From NCBI RefSeq assembly GCF_017355835.1, contig NZ_JAFEWF010000006.1:434001-498000 (forward strand): a DNA stretch of 64,000 nucleotides, read 5' to 3'. Under the pieces are notes generated by a model, which was not told the DNA's origin, did no database searches, and saw nothing but the letters and a program-made list of their open reading frames with translations. This DNA is from Desertivirga brevis. Lineage in GTDB: Bacteria; Bacteroidota; Bacteroidia; Sphingobacteriales; Sphingobacteriaceae. This document shows positions 1 to 8,349 of this stretch, piece by piece (position 1 is the stretch's first letter; every line of letters begins with the position of its first letter). A program made the position numbers and the translations under genes.

Positions 1-1449
1 CGAAATACTATCGCACTTAAATTCTTGCTGTTCTTTCTATTTGTTGCTTTTGCAAGTTGTAAGAAAAAAGATGCGGCTGGGCAAGAGGTGAAGCCGCCTG
101 TAACAGAAGAAAAGCCAGTGGCAACAGATGTCAGCTTTTGGCTTACTAATCCCGATAAAACAGCCCTTTTTAAAAAGCAGAATGTTAGCCTTCTATTCTC
201 TGCTCCTAATACACAATTTACTACTATCGATGTAGATACTACACAAACGTTCCAAACTATTGATGGATTCGGATATACACTCACTGGTGGTAGTGCGATG
301 CTGATCAATAGCTTGCCGGTAGCTACAAGAGATGTACTGCTCGAAGAGTTATTTAAGCGAGATAGTACTCATATCGGAGTAAGTTATCTAAGAATAAGCA
401 TAGGTGCCTCTGATCTAAGTGATTCTCCATTTACCTACAATGATCTCCCAAGTGGGCAAACCGACCTGAATCTCACTCAATTTAATATTGATCGCGAAAG
501 GGCGGATCTGATACCAGTATTAAAGAAGATCCTTTCTATTTCACCAGGTATTAAAATTTTAGGCTCTCCCTGGACTGCCCCGACATGGATGAAGACAAAT
601 AATAATTTTGTTGGTGGAAGCCTGAAGCCTGAGTATTATAGTGTCTATGCTAATTACTTTGTAAAGTATATCCAGGCAATGAAGGCCGAAGGTATTACCA
701 TAGATGCAATCACACCTCAAAATGAGCCACTTCATGGGGGAAATAATCCAAGTATGGTGATGCAGGCTGCAGAACAGGCAGCATTTATACGCGATCATCT
801 CGGGCCAGCTTTTAGAAATGCTAATCTGGCTACAAAAATTATCGTTTATGATCATAACGCTGACAGGCCCGATTACCCTATCGCTATTCTGAACGATGCC
901 CAGGCAAAGAGTTTTGTTGATGGTTCAGCTTTTCACCTTTATGGAGGCAATATTAGCGCTCTTAGTGCAGTGCATGATGCACATCCCGACAAGAACATTT
1001 ATTTCACAGAGCAATGGGTAGGTGGCCCCGGAAACTTTTCGGGCGACTTGAAATGGCATGTGGAGAACCTGATCATCGGAGCTTCAAGGAATTGGAGTCG
1101 TAATGTGTTGGAATGGAACCTCGCCGCCGATCCAAGTTACCGTCCTTACACCAACGGAGGTTGCAGTACCTGCCTGGGTGCACTAACGGTTAACGGATCA
1201 ACTTTCAGCCGCAATGTTTCCTATTATATCATCGCTCATGCTTCCAAATTTGTAAGACCGGGTTCTGTGCGTATTGCCTCTAATATGGCTAATAATTTAC
1301 CAAATGTGGCTTTTAAAAATCCCGATGGTAAAAAGGTACTTATCGTTCTTAATACATCAGCGGCAACCGAAAACTTTAATATCAAGTTCAATAACAAAAC
1401 AACAACAGCTACCCTGGCTAGTGGAGCAGTTGGAACCTTTGTTTGGTAA
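1..1449 (+). CDS. GH30 family glycoside hydrolase, lipoprotein (5' end outside window)
   Basis: This is a secreted retaining beta-glucanase of glycoside hydrolase family 30, probably the beta-1,6-glucanase-type subfamily 3 (inferred). The frame is open from base 1, and a TTG at base 25 lies inside the signal peptide, so the true start is upstream of the window. A hydrophobic stretch ends in the lipobox FASC followed by lysines, which predicts a lipoprotein. The acid/base Glu is in QNEPLH (Glu codon at 724) and the nucleophile Glu is in YFTEQW (codon at 1009). A C-terminal beta-domain ends in GTFVW. It is closely similar to the third GH30 (3016-4413) and less so to the second, from which it is separated by 34 bp. 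The three GH30s and the GH5 look like one operon. The family is certain; the substrate is inferred. Confidence 0.9.
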   Translation, partial: RNTIALKFLLFFLFVAFASCKKKDAAGQEVKPPVTEEKPVATDVSFWLTNPDKTALFKKQNVSLLFSAPNTQFTTIDVDTTQTFQTIDGFGYTLTGGSAMLINSLPVATRDVLLEELFKRDSTHIGVSYLRISIGASDLSDSPFTYNDLPSGQTDLNLTQFNIDRERADLIPVLKKILSISPGIKILGSPWTAPTWMKTNNNFVGGSLKPEYYSVYANYFVKYIQAMKAEGITIDAITPQNEPLHGGNNPSMVMQAAEQAAFIRDHLGPAFRNANLATKIIVYDHNADRPDYPIAILNDAQAKSFVDGSAFHLYGGNISALSAVHDAHPDKNIYFTEQWVGGPGNFSGDLKWHVENLIIGASRNWSRNVLEWNLAADPSYRPYTNGGCSTCLGALTVNGSTFSRNVSYYIIAHASKFVRPGSVRIASNMANNLPNVAFKNPDGKKVLIVLNTSAATENFNIKFNNKTTTATLASGAVGTFVW

Positions 1450-1483
1450 ACATTCATGAAACCATCGCTAAACACAAACTTAA

Positions 1484-2926
1484 ATGAATAAAGGACTCAT
1501 AGCGTTATTGCTTTCAGTATCAGTATCTGGCCTGTTCGCCCAGAAGACAACAAAGACAAGTTTCTCAAAAGCTACCGTTTATACTACGGCAGACAAGTCG
1601 AACCTCAGGATCTCGGAGTCGGGCACACTTTCATTCTCTGAAATGAAGCAGCCTCTTGAAACTCAGCTGGTGATCTTTATAGATCCAACACACTCCTTTC
1701 AAACAATCACAGGAATTGGAGGAGCATTAACAGATGCTTCTGCCGAAACCTACGCCAAACTTCCCCCCAATGTACAGAAGGAATTTTTAACAGCTTACTA
1801 TGATAAGGAGAAGGGTATTGGTTATTCGTTTGCCCGTACCAATATAAACAGTTGCGACTTTTCAAGTGATACCTATACTTATGTTGTCGATAATGATGCC
1901 GCATTAAAATCATTTGATCTGTCTCATGACAAGAAATACAAAATTCCTTTTATTAAAGCTGCAATGCAGGCTGCGGGAGGAAATCTTCCAATGTTTGTTA
2001 GTCCCTGGAGCCCGCCGGCCTGGATGAAGGATAACAACAACATGCTTAAAGGTGGCAAGCTGAAACCAGAGTTCCGCCAGGCATGGTCAAACTATTACGT
2101 GAAGTTTATTAAGGGTTACGAAGCACTGGGAATTCCGGTTTGGGGATTATCCGTACAAAACGAACCTATGGCTACACAGAGATGGGAATCCTGCATTTTC
2201 ACAGCTGAAGAGGAGCGGGATTTTATTAAAAACCATCTCGGTCCAACCCTGCATAAAAATGGTCTTGCAAACAAGAAGCTGATCGGCTGGGATCATAACC
2301 GCGACCAGGTTTATCAGCGGGCCAGCACTATCCTTAATGATCCGGAAGCAGCAAAATACGTTTGGGGTATTGGCTATCACTGGTACGAAACATGGACCGG
2401 TGCAGGGATGAACTTTGCGAATGTTAAGCTGGTAAACGAAACCTTCCCTTCTAAAAACCTCATCTTCACAGAAGGCTGTATCGAAAAGTTCGACATCAAT
2501 AAAGTGAACGAGTGGTGGCTGGGAGAGAGGTATGGTACCTCTCTCGTAAATGATTTCAACAGTGGAACTGTAGCCTGGACAGACTGGAATATTCTTTTAG
2601 ATGAGAAAGGCGGGCCAAATCATGTTGGCAACTTCTGTTTTGCTCCTATCCATGCAGATACCCGGGATGGTAAGTTAATATACACCAACAGTTATTATTA
2701 TCTCGGACATTTCTCCAAGTTCGTTAAGCCTGGGGCAAAACGTATTGCAAGTTCAGCCAGCAGAGATTTCCTATCCACAACAGCTTTCCGTAATACCGAT
2801 GGGAGTTTAGCGGTAGTTGTTTTAAATACTACTGATCAGAGCTTGCCATATCATCTATGGATAGATGGGAAAGCCGCACAAACTACAAGTATGCCTCACT
2901 CCATCTCCACCGTTATAATTAGGTAA
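1484..2926 (+). CDS. GH30 family glycoside hydrolase (second copy)
   Basis: This is a secreted GH30 beta-glucanase of 480 residues. A signal peptide ends near residue 19 (LFAQ) with no lipobox, so it should be periplasmic or released rather than lipid-anchored. The catalytic acid/base is Glu227 in the motif QNEPMA and the nucleophile is Glu330 in IFTEGC. The (beta/alpha)8 barrel is followed by the usual C-terminal beta-sandwich. It is clearly more divergent from the flanking GH30 genes than they are from each other, for example QNEPMATQRWESC where they have QNEPLHxGNNPS. It may therefore cut a different linkage or chain position of the same glucan. It lies inside the GH30-GH30-GH30-GH5 operon and a strong hairpin follows it. 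Confidence 0.9.
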   Translation: MNKGLIALLLSVSVSGLFAQKTTKTSFSKATVYTTADKSNLRISESGTLSFSEMKQPLETQLVIFIDPTHSFQTITGIGGALTDASAETYAKLPPNVQKEFLTAYYDKEKGIGYSFARTNINSCDFSSDTYTYVVDNDAALKSFDLSHDKKYKIPFIKAAMQAAGGNLPMFVSPWSPPAWMKDNNNMLKGGKLKPEFRQAWSNYYVKFIKGYEALGIPVWGLSVQNEPMATQRWESCIFTAEEERDFIKNHLGPTLHKNGLANKKLIGWDHNRDQVYQRASTILNDPEAAKYVWGIGYHWYETWTGAGMNFANVKLVNETFPSKNLIFTEGCIEKFDINKVNEWWLGERYGTSLVNDFNSGTVAWTDWNILLDEKGGPNHVGNFCFAPIHADTRDGKLIYTNSYYYLGHFSKFVKPGAKRIASSASRDFLSTTAFRNTDGSLAVVVLNTTDQSLPYHLWIDGKAAQTTSMPHSISTVIIR

Positions 2927-2963
2927 AAGCTTCTATTATAGATTGGTTCGTCGATTGGTTGGC

Positions 2964-2985
2964 GCCGGCTGTATGTGCAGCCGGC
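2964..2985 (+). terminator. Intercistronic perfect hairpin between GH30 genes 2 and 3
   Basis: The arms GCCGGCTG (2964-2971) and CAGCCGGC (2978-2985) pair perfectly over 8 bp around a 6-nt loop. A short pyrimidine run (TTCCTT) follows, not a real U-tract. It could be a weak terminator or an mRNA-stabilising element that sets the ratio of upstream to downstream glycosidases. An open frame upstream of the third GH30 reads through it, which is why the longer start of that gene at 2959 was rejected. Confidence 0.5.
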
Positions 2986-3015
2986 TTCCTTAACACGGGC
3001 CTAGAACTTCAGAAT

Positions 3016-4413
3016 ATGAGAAAAATTTCAATCTGTATCCTTTATTTAACACTCTCTTTGTCAGTTTTATACGGTCAGAAGAAGGCCGGGAGTGAGGTAT
3101 GGTTAACAGATCCCGATCATTCCATTTTATTCCGGCAGCAGCTCAAAGGATTTTCCTTTAGGAAGGCAGACAAGAAGCTTCCTCTGATACAGGTCGATGC
3201 TAAACAGAGTTACCAGGAGATTGACGGCTTTGGTTTCGCATTAACAGGTGGAAGTGCGCAGCATATCATCAAAATGAGTCCGCAGGCAAGGGCCGCACTC
3301 TTGAAAGAACTATTTGCAAATGATGGAAAGAACATAGGCATCAGTTACCTGAGAGTAAGTATAGGGGCATCAGATCTTAACGAAAAGGTTTTCACTTACA
3401 ATGACCTTCCTGATGGTCAAACTGATCCTAAATTGGAGAAGTTTGACCTGGGGGCCGATAAGCAGGATGTAATTCCTGTACTAAAAGAGATCCTGGCCAT
3501 AAACCCCTCTATGAAGATAATGGGCTCTCCCTGGAGCCCTCCATCCTGGATGAAAACAAATAACGACAGCAGGGGCGGCCAGCTCAAGCCAGAGTTTTAT
3601 CAGGCCTATGCACAGTATTTCGTCAAGTACATTCAGGCCATGAAGAACCAAGGTATCCGTATTGATGCCATCACAATTCAGAATGAACCCCTTCACCCCG
3701 GAAACAATCCGAGCTTACTGATGGTAGCGCCAGACCAGGCATTATTCGTGAAAAAACACCTTGGTCCAGCTTTCAAATCGGCAGGCATCGATACCAAGAT
3801 TATCGTTTACGATCATAATGCCGACCGTCCTGATTATCCGATTAGTATCTTAAATGATCCCGACGCAAGACAATATATCGATGGCTCTGCTTTCCATCTC
3901 TATGGTGGTAAGATCGATGCTTTAAGTGATGTCCACGCTGCACATCCTGATAAGCACATTTATTTTACTGAGCAATGGATAGGTTCTCCTGCAAACTTCA
4001 AGAGGGATCTAAACGAGCACGTCGAAAAGCTCATCATAGGGGCAAGCCGCAATTGGAGCCGTACCGTTATTGAATGGAACCTTGCTGCGGATCCGAAAAA
4101 CGATCCCCATACCGATAGAGGGGGCTGCGACAGATGTTTAGGTGGAATCACCATTGATAAAGATTCAGTTAGTAGAAACGCGGGATATTATATCATAGCC
4201 CATGCCTCTAAATTCGTTAGTCCCGGTTCCGTGCGCATCGCTTCTGGAAACGCTGATGGGCTTCCTAATGTAGCCTTTAGAACACCTGCAGGTAAAACAG
4301 TTTTGATCGTCTTAAATACAAGTAACGGAGCCAAAAGATTCAATATAGCTTCTTCAGGTAAAGCAGCAATCACAAGCTTAAATCCTGGTGCCGTAGGCAC
4401 CTATATCTGGTAA
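3016..4413 (+). CDS. GH30 family glycoside hydrolase (third copy)
   Basis: This is a secreted GH30 glucanase of 465 residues from the ATG at 3016. An upstream in-frame start at 2959 would add 19 residues before the signal peptide and lie across the hairpin, so it is unlikely. The signal peptide is residues 1-19 (ending VLYGQ) with no lipobox. The acid/base is Glu224 in IQNEPLHPG and the nucleophile is Glu319 in YFTEQW. The protein is nearly collinear with the first GH30 of the window, sharing motifs such as YDHNADRPDYPI and SAFHLYGG. This looks like a tandem duplication that was later separated by, or inserted around, the divergent second copy. The GH5 gene starts 17 bp downstream. Confidence 0.92.
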   Translation: MRKISICILYLTLSLSVLYGQKKAGSEVWLTDPDHSILFRQQLKGFSFRKADKKLPLIQVDAKQSYQEIDGFGFALTGGSAQHIIKMSPQARAALLKELFANDGKNIGISYLRVSIGASDLNEKVFTYNDLPDGQTDPKLEKFDLGADKQDVIPVLKEILAINPSMKIMGSPWSPPSWMKTNNDSRGGQLKPEFYQAYAQYFVKYIQAMKNQGIRIDAITIQNEPLHPGNNPSLLMVAPDQALFVKKHLGPAFKSAGIDTKIIVYDHNADRPDYPISILNDPDARQYIDGSAFHLYGGKIDALSDVHAAHPDKHIYFTEQWIGSPANFKRDLNEHVEKLIIGASRNWSRTVIEWNLAADPKNDPHTDRGGCDRCLGGITIDKDSVSRNAGYYIIAHASKFVSPGSVRIASGNADGLPNVAFRTPAGKTVLIVLNTSNGAKRFNIASSGKAAITSLNPGAVGTYIW

Positions 4414-4430
4414 AATAAAAATCTGAACAA

Positions 4431-6209
4431 ATGAAAAAAAGAAGTATAATACTTAGTTCAGTTCTTACCGGAGCTGTGCTTTTGATAAACTCAATAACGC
4501 CCGTTCCTGCAACAGCTCAGGGATTCCTGAAAGCAGAGGGAAAACAGATTGTAAACGAAAAAGGAGAAAACGTTCTGCTCAGAGGTATGGGATTAGGTGG
4601 CTGGATGCTGCAGGAAGGCTATATGCTGGGTTTGAATGAGGAGGGGCAACAGTACCGGATAAAAGAACGGATCGAGTCGCTGATCGGAAAGAAGCAAACC
4701 GAAGAGTTTTACGAGACTTGGTTGTCTAATCATACTACCCGTGCTGATATAGATTCTTTGAAAGCCTGGGGTTTCAATTCCGTGCGCTTGCCTATGCACT
4801 ATAATCTCTATACTCTGGCAGTTGAAGAAGAGCCCGTTGCTGGTAAAAATACCTGGCTATCTAAAGGATTTGCTTTAACTGATTCTTTGCTTGCCTGGTG
4901 TAAGGCAAACCAGATGTACCTGATCCTGGACCTGCATGCCGCTCCTGGCGGACAAGGTAATGATCTTAATATATCTGACAGAGATCCGGCAAAGCCCTCT
5001 CTATGGCAGAGTGATGCTAATCAGAAAAAAACGGTAGCATTATGGAAGAGGCTTGCTGAGCGATATGTCAATGAGCCATGGATCGGCGGGTACGATATCA
5101 TAAATGAACCCAACTGGGGCTTCCAGAATCCTGAGAAAGACAAAAATGGCACAGGCGAACAAAAGAACGAGCCTCTCAGGAAATTGATGGTTGATATTAC
5201 AAAAGCAATCCGGGATGTAGACAAGAAGCATATCATAATCATAGAGGGTAACGGCTGGGGAAACAATTACAATGGAATCCTTCCTCAGTGGGATAACAAT
5301 ATGGTTCTAAGTTTCCATAAGTACTGGAATTTCAACGATCAGAAATCCATCCAGCAAATTATCAACTTCCGCGACAAGTATAATATCCCAGCCTGGCTGG
5401 GAGAAACCGGGGAGAATTCGAACGTTTGGTTTACCGAAGCTATCAGCTTACTTGAAAAGAATAATATCGGCTGGTCTTGGTGGCCATTGAAGAAATTAGG
5501 ATTTAATAATCCACTACAGATCCGTACTAATCCTAATTACGAACAAGTGCTTAAATACTGGAATGGAAACGGAAATAAGCCGGGGGAAAGCAATGCATAC
5601 AGTGGGTTACTCGAATTAGCCAGGTATACCAATATCAGTACAAATATTTTGCATAAGGATGTAGTTGATGCTATGATCCGTCAGCCATTCACTTCTGAAA
5701 CTCGTCCCTACATCTCTCATGTCTTAAATGGTAGTCTGAAAATCAATGCGGCTAACTATGATCTTGGAAAAAGCGGACATGCCTACGCTGATAAAGACAC
5801 AGCAAATTATCATATTTCAACTGGTAAGCGGTCATCAGGTAATAAAGGGGGGGCCTATCGTAATGATGGCGTAGATATCCGCAAATCCTTTGAAGGTTAC
5901 GAAAACTATTTTATTACCGATATAGAGGATGCAGAATGGCTTCAATATTCTATAAATGTTACCAATGCCGGAAAGTATCATATTAAACTAAAAGTTGCTT
6001 CAGACAAAGACGATGCTAAAGTATCGGTTTTAAACGGAAGCAATATTCTCGCTAAAGAGGTCTCTATTCCTAAAACCGGAGGTGCCGAAAAATGGGATTT
6101 GGTAGAGATCAAGAATATCAGCTTAAACAAAGGTAAAAATCAATTAAGGATAGCTGCAGACAGAGGCGGTTTCAATCTCTCTGCAATTGAAATAAATAAA
6201 GCGAACTAG
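4431..6209 (+). CDS. GH5 family glucanase with C-terminal CBM6-like domain
   Basis: This is a secreted glycoside hydrolase of family 5 with 592 residues. The signal peptide is about residues 1-29 (ending ATAQG). The GH5 barrel is about residues 35-400. RGMGLGGW, SVRLPMHYN and LDLHAAPGGQ are typical of exo-/endo-beta-1,3-glucanase-like GH5 proteins. The acid/base is Glu226 in IINEPN and the nucleophile is Glu325 in LGETGEN. A second domain at about residues 435-590, with AEWLQYSINV and a terminal FNLSAIEI, resembles a family 6/35 carbohydrate-binding module. As the fourth gene of the GH30 operon it fits beta-glucan breakdown, probably of fungal-wall-type glucan (inferred). The GH5 subfamily cannot be fixed by eye. 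Confidence 0.88.
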   Translation: MKKRSIILSSVLTGAVLLINSITPVPATAQGFLKAEGKQIVNEKGENVLLRGMGLGGWMLQEGYMLGLNEEGQQYRIKERIESLIGKKQTEEFYETWLSNHTTRADIDSLKAWGFNSVRLPMHYNLYTLAVEEEPVAGKNTWLSKGFALTDSLLAWCKANQMYLILDLHAAPGGQGNDLNISDRDPAKPSLWQSDANQKKTVALWKRLAERYVNEPWIGGYDIINEPNWGFQNPEKDKNGTGEQKNEPLRKLMVDITKAIRDVDKKHIIIIEGNGWGNNYNGILPQWDNNMVLSFHKYWNFNDQKSIQQIINFRDKYNIPAWLGETGENSNVWFTEAISLLEKNNIGWSWWPLKKLGFNNPLQIRTNPNYEQVLKYWNGNGNKPGESNAYSGLLELARYTNISTNILHKDVVDAMIRQPFTSETRPYISHVLNGSLKINAANYDLGKSGHAYADKDTANYHISTGKRSSGNKGGAYRNDGVDIRKSFEGYENYFITDIEDAEWLQYSINVTNAGKYHIKLKVASDKDDAKVSVLNGSNILAKEVSIPKTGGAEKWDLVEIKNISLNKGKNQLRIAADRGGFNLSAIEINKAN

Positions 6210-6259
6210 GGCGTCATTCTCAAACTTAATTATTCATTGGTCAACTTGCTTACATCAAT

Positions 6260-6288
6260 AAGAGTGCGGTTCTTAGCCGCGCTCTTTT
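6260..6288 (+). terminator. Rho-independent terminator after the GH30/GH5 operon
   Basis: A 10-bp stem with one G-T pair (6260-6269 with 6277-6286) and a 7-nt loop is followed by TT at the end of a TTTT run. It sits 50 bp after the GH5 stop and most likely ends the glucanase transcript, so the ROK gene downstream would have its own promoter. Confidence 0.75.
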
Positions 6289-6499
6289 ATTGTAAACGAG
6301 CATTTCATTGATTAATATTTCTTAAAAAGTAAAAATCCCCTTCCGAATTAGAAAAAAGCATTTATATTACAGCTTCTTTAGTTCATTTGTTAAGTATTTT
6401 CATGATGAGTATCAAAAGGTTTCCATAGACCTTTGATCAATTAGTGAATTAAGAAGATTTTTATCAACCATTTAATTTAATAAAGTAAAAAAGGAGTAC

Positions 6500-7384
6500 A
6501 TGATGGACAAACCTATAGTAGTTGGGGCCTGTATTGAGGATGCATTTATTTCTGCGGGACTAGTTAACCTTGAATCAAGGGAACTTGTTCAAAGTAGCTT
6601 GAGGCGAAAAAGAGTGAACCCTTCAGGAAGTAAGGAGGAAATAATTTCAGCCTGGTCTGGGGTATTAAAAGAGGTAATGAGCATGCCTGGTTTTTCATCT
6701 GGAAAAGTTGGTATAGGTATTCCTGGACCAGTAGAGTATGAAGAGGGAATTTATCATACCCTGAATAAGGACAGGTATGGTAACCTGGAAAATCAAAATG
6801 TAAAACAGTTGCTTTCAGAACAGACCGGAATTGCTAAGGAGGATTTCAAGCTGATCAATGATGCTGCTTCTTTTTTTCACGGCGAGGTATTTGGCGGGGC
6901 TGTCCGGGGATATAAAAAGTCATTTGGATTAACGCTTGGAGTGGGACTCGGTTCTGCTCGTTATGATAATGGAGTGCTCGAAGATGCCAACCTTTGGAAT
7001 ATGCCTTTCGCTGATGGCGTTGCCGAAGACTACCTTTCTGTAAACTGGCTGGTTAATCGATTTAAAGCTCTTTCAGGTATAGAAGTGTTAGACCTGGTAG
7101 AAATGAAGCGATACGCTCCAGATCCAAACGTTCAGCAGGTATTCGATGAATTTGCTAGTAACCTTGCCTCGTTCTTACTGGAAGTGATTAAAACAGAAAA
7201 GCCCGAGGTAGTGCTTATAGGGGGGCATATGGAAAGTTCTAACAAATATTTCTTCGATAAAGTAAAAGAAACCGTGTTGTTAAATGGAGTGAAAGTTCCG
7301 ATTATGAGGGCCATTTTAGGTGAAAAAGCGAGTGTGATTGGAGCGGCCTCTACTTGGTTTAGCGAAGGTAAATTACACGTTTAA
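6500..7384 (+). CDS. ROK family protein with degenerate ATP-binding motif
   Basis: This 294-residue protein has the ROK (repressor/ORF/kinase) fold but probably not sugar-kinase activity. The motif GIGIPGPVEY (about residues 73-82), the catalytic-type Asp in INDAASF and a C-terminal VLIGGHME segment are recognisable. The N-terminal phosphate loop, which in active ROK kinases reads DIGGT/S, is here CIEDA (about residues 9-13), so the Asp and both Gly are lost. There is no Cys-rich zinc motif and no N-terminal winged helix. An AAGGAG ribosome-binding site lies about 6 bases before the ATG. A second ATG is one codon later. It stands alone between two terminators, next to the glucan operon. It may be a sugar sensor, or a decayed kinase. 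Confidence 0.8.
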   Translation: MMDKPIVVGACIEDAFISAGLVNLESRELVQSSLRRKRVNPSGSKEEIISAWSGVLKEVMSMPGFSSGKVGIGIPGPVEYEEGIYHTLNKDRYGNLENQNVKQLLSEQTGIAKEDFKLINDAASFFHGEVFGGAVRGYKKSFGLTLGVGLGSARYDNGVLEDANLWNMPFADGVAEDYLSVNWLVNRFKALSGIEVLDLVEMKRYAPDPNVQQVFDEFASNLASFLLEVIKTEKPEVVLIGGHMESSNKYFFDKVKETVLLNGVKVPIMRAILGEKASVIGAASTWFSEGKLHV

Positions 7385-7391
7385 TTGATAA

Positions 7392-7436
7392 TCTTCCCCT
7401 TTTACCAGCCCTAGAAGGGGAAGAATGTTTTAATTT
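7392..7436 (+). terminator. Terminator after the ROK gene
   Basis: A 10-bp perfect stem (TCTTCCCCTT, 7392-7401, with its complement at 7415-7424) is followed by ATGTTTTAATTT, 8 bp after the ROK stop codon. Confidence 0.6.
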
Positions 7437-7487
7437 AGCGCTTTATGAAAATCATCATCTACCAATTATTTATACCTGCTTGATCTT

Positions 7488-8312
7488 ATGAAAAAGAACC
7501 TACTTACGCTGCTGTTTTTTGTACTGTGCTTAAGTGCATTCAGTCAGAAAACGGAATATACTCAACTTAATAACATCCGCTATTATCCTGATTCGCTTAA
7601 TCAGGCTGATAAGTACCTAAGCAACCAATGTGTCTTGGATATCTACTACCCAAAAAATCAAAAGAGCTTCAAAACAGTGGTATGGTTTCACGGGGGAGGT
7701 TTAACAGGCGGAAGGAAAGAAATTCCTTCAGCACTCAGGGACAAAGGTATTTGTGTGGTAGGGGTAGGGTATAGACTTGCTCCAAATGTAAAGGCGCCTG
7801 ATTATATAAAAGATGCTGCGGCTGCCGTAGCCTGGACATTCAGGAACATTCAAAAATATGGCGGAGATCCCTCATTAATTTTTCTTTCCGGCCATTCTGC
7901 AGGTGCTTACCTGGTTGACATGGTTACTCTGGATAAGCAATGGTTAAATACTTACGGTATTGATGCAAATAAAATAGCAGGACTTATCTCCCTGAGTGCC
8001 CAAGCAATCACTCATTTCAATATCCGTAAGGAAAGAGGACTGGCAGATACAAAAGTGATCGTAGATAGCCTGGCTCCTTTAAACCTCGTTAGGGCAGATG
8101 CTCCTCCCACCCTGCTTGTTACCGGCGACCGGGAGTTAGAGATGTTAGGGCGGTACGAAGAGAATGCCTACTTGTACAGGATGTTTAAACTAGTAGGGCA
8201 CAAAGATGTTCGTCTGCTGGAATTACAGGGGTATGATCATGGAGGTATGGCAGAACCGGCTTTCCCTTTACTTCTTAAAGAGATGGATAGGGTTTCCCAA
8301 CTCAGGAAATAG
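7488..8312 (+). CDS. Secreted alpha/beta hydrolase (carboxylesterase/BD-FAE-like)
   Basis: This is a secreted serine hydrolase of 274 residues. The signal peptide is residues 1-19 (ending SAFSQ). The oxyanion-hole motif HGGG is at residues 68-71, the nucleophile elbow GHSAG has Ser137, and the likely catalytic His251 is in DHGG. Asp214 in TGDRE is a candidate acid. This arrangement is that of the hormone-sensitive-lipase/BD-FAE group, which often removes acyl groups from polysaccharides or hydrolyses small esters. Its place beside the glucanase operon would fit sugar de-esterification, but the natural substrate cannot be read from the sequence. Confidence 0.82.
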   Translation: MKKNLLTLLFFVLCLSAFSQKTEYTQLNNIRYYPDSLNQADKYLSNQCVLDIYYPKNQKSFKTVVWFHGGGLTGGRKEIPSALRDKGICVVGVGYRLAPNVKAPDYIKDAAAAVAWTFRNIQKYGGDPSLIFLSGHSAGAYLVDMVTLDKQWLNTYGIDANKIAGLISLSAQAITHFNIRKERGLADTKVIVDSLAPLNLVRADAPPTLLVTGDRELEMLGRYEENAYLYRMFKLVGHKDVRLLELQGYDHGGMAEPAFPLLLKEMDRVSQLRK

Positions 8313-8318
8313 TTATTT

Positions 8319-8346
8319 GGCAGAGCCCTTACCGGTACGCTCTGCC
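8319..8346. terminator. Bidirectional hairpin between convergent genes
   Basis: GGCAGAGC (8319-8326) pairs perfectly with GCTCTGCC (8339-8346) between the convergent hydrolase and regulator genes. It overlaps neither reading frame and can stop transcription from both sides. The U-tract is poor in both directions. Confidence 0.5.
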
Positions 8347-8349
8347 TGC

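Noticed and set aside
2959..3015. Upstream in-frame start for the third GH30
   Set aside because: It would add 19 residues before a clear signal peptide and run through the hairpin; the ATG at 3016 is followed directly by the signal sequence.
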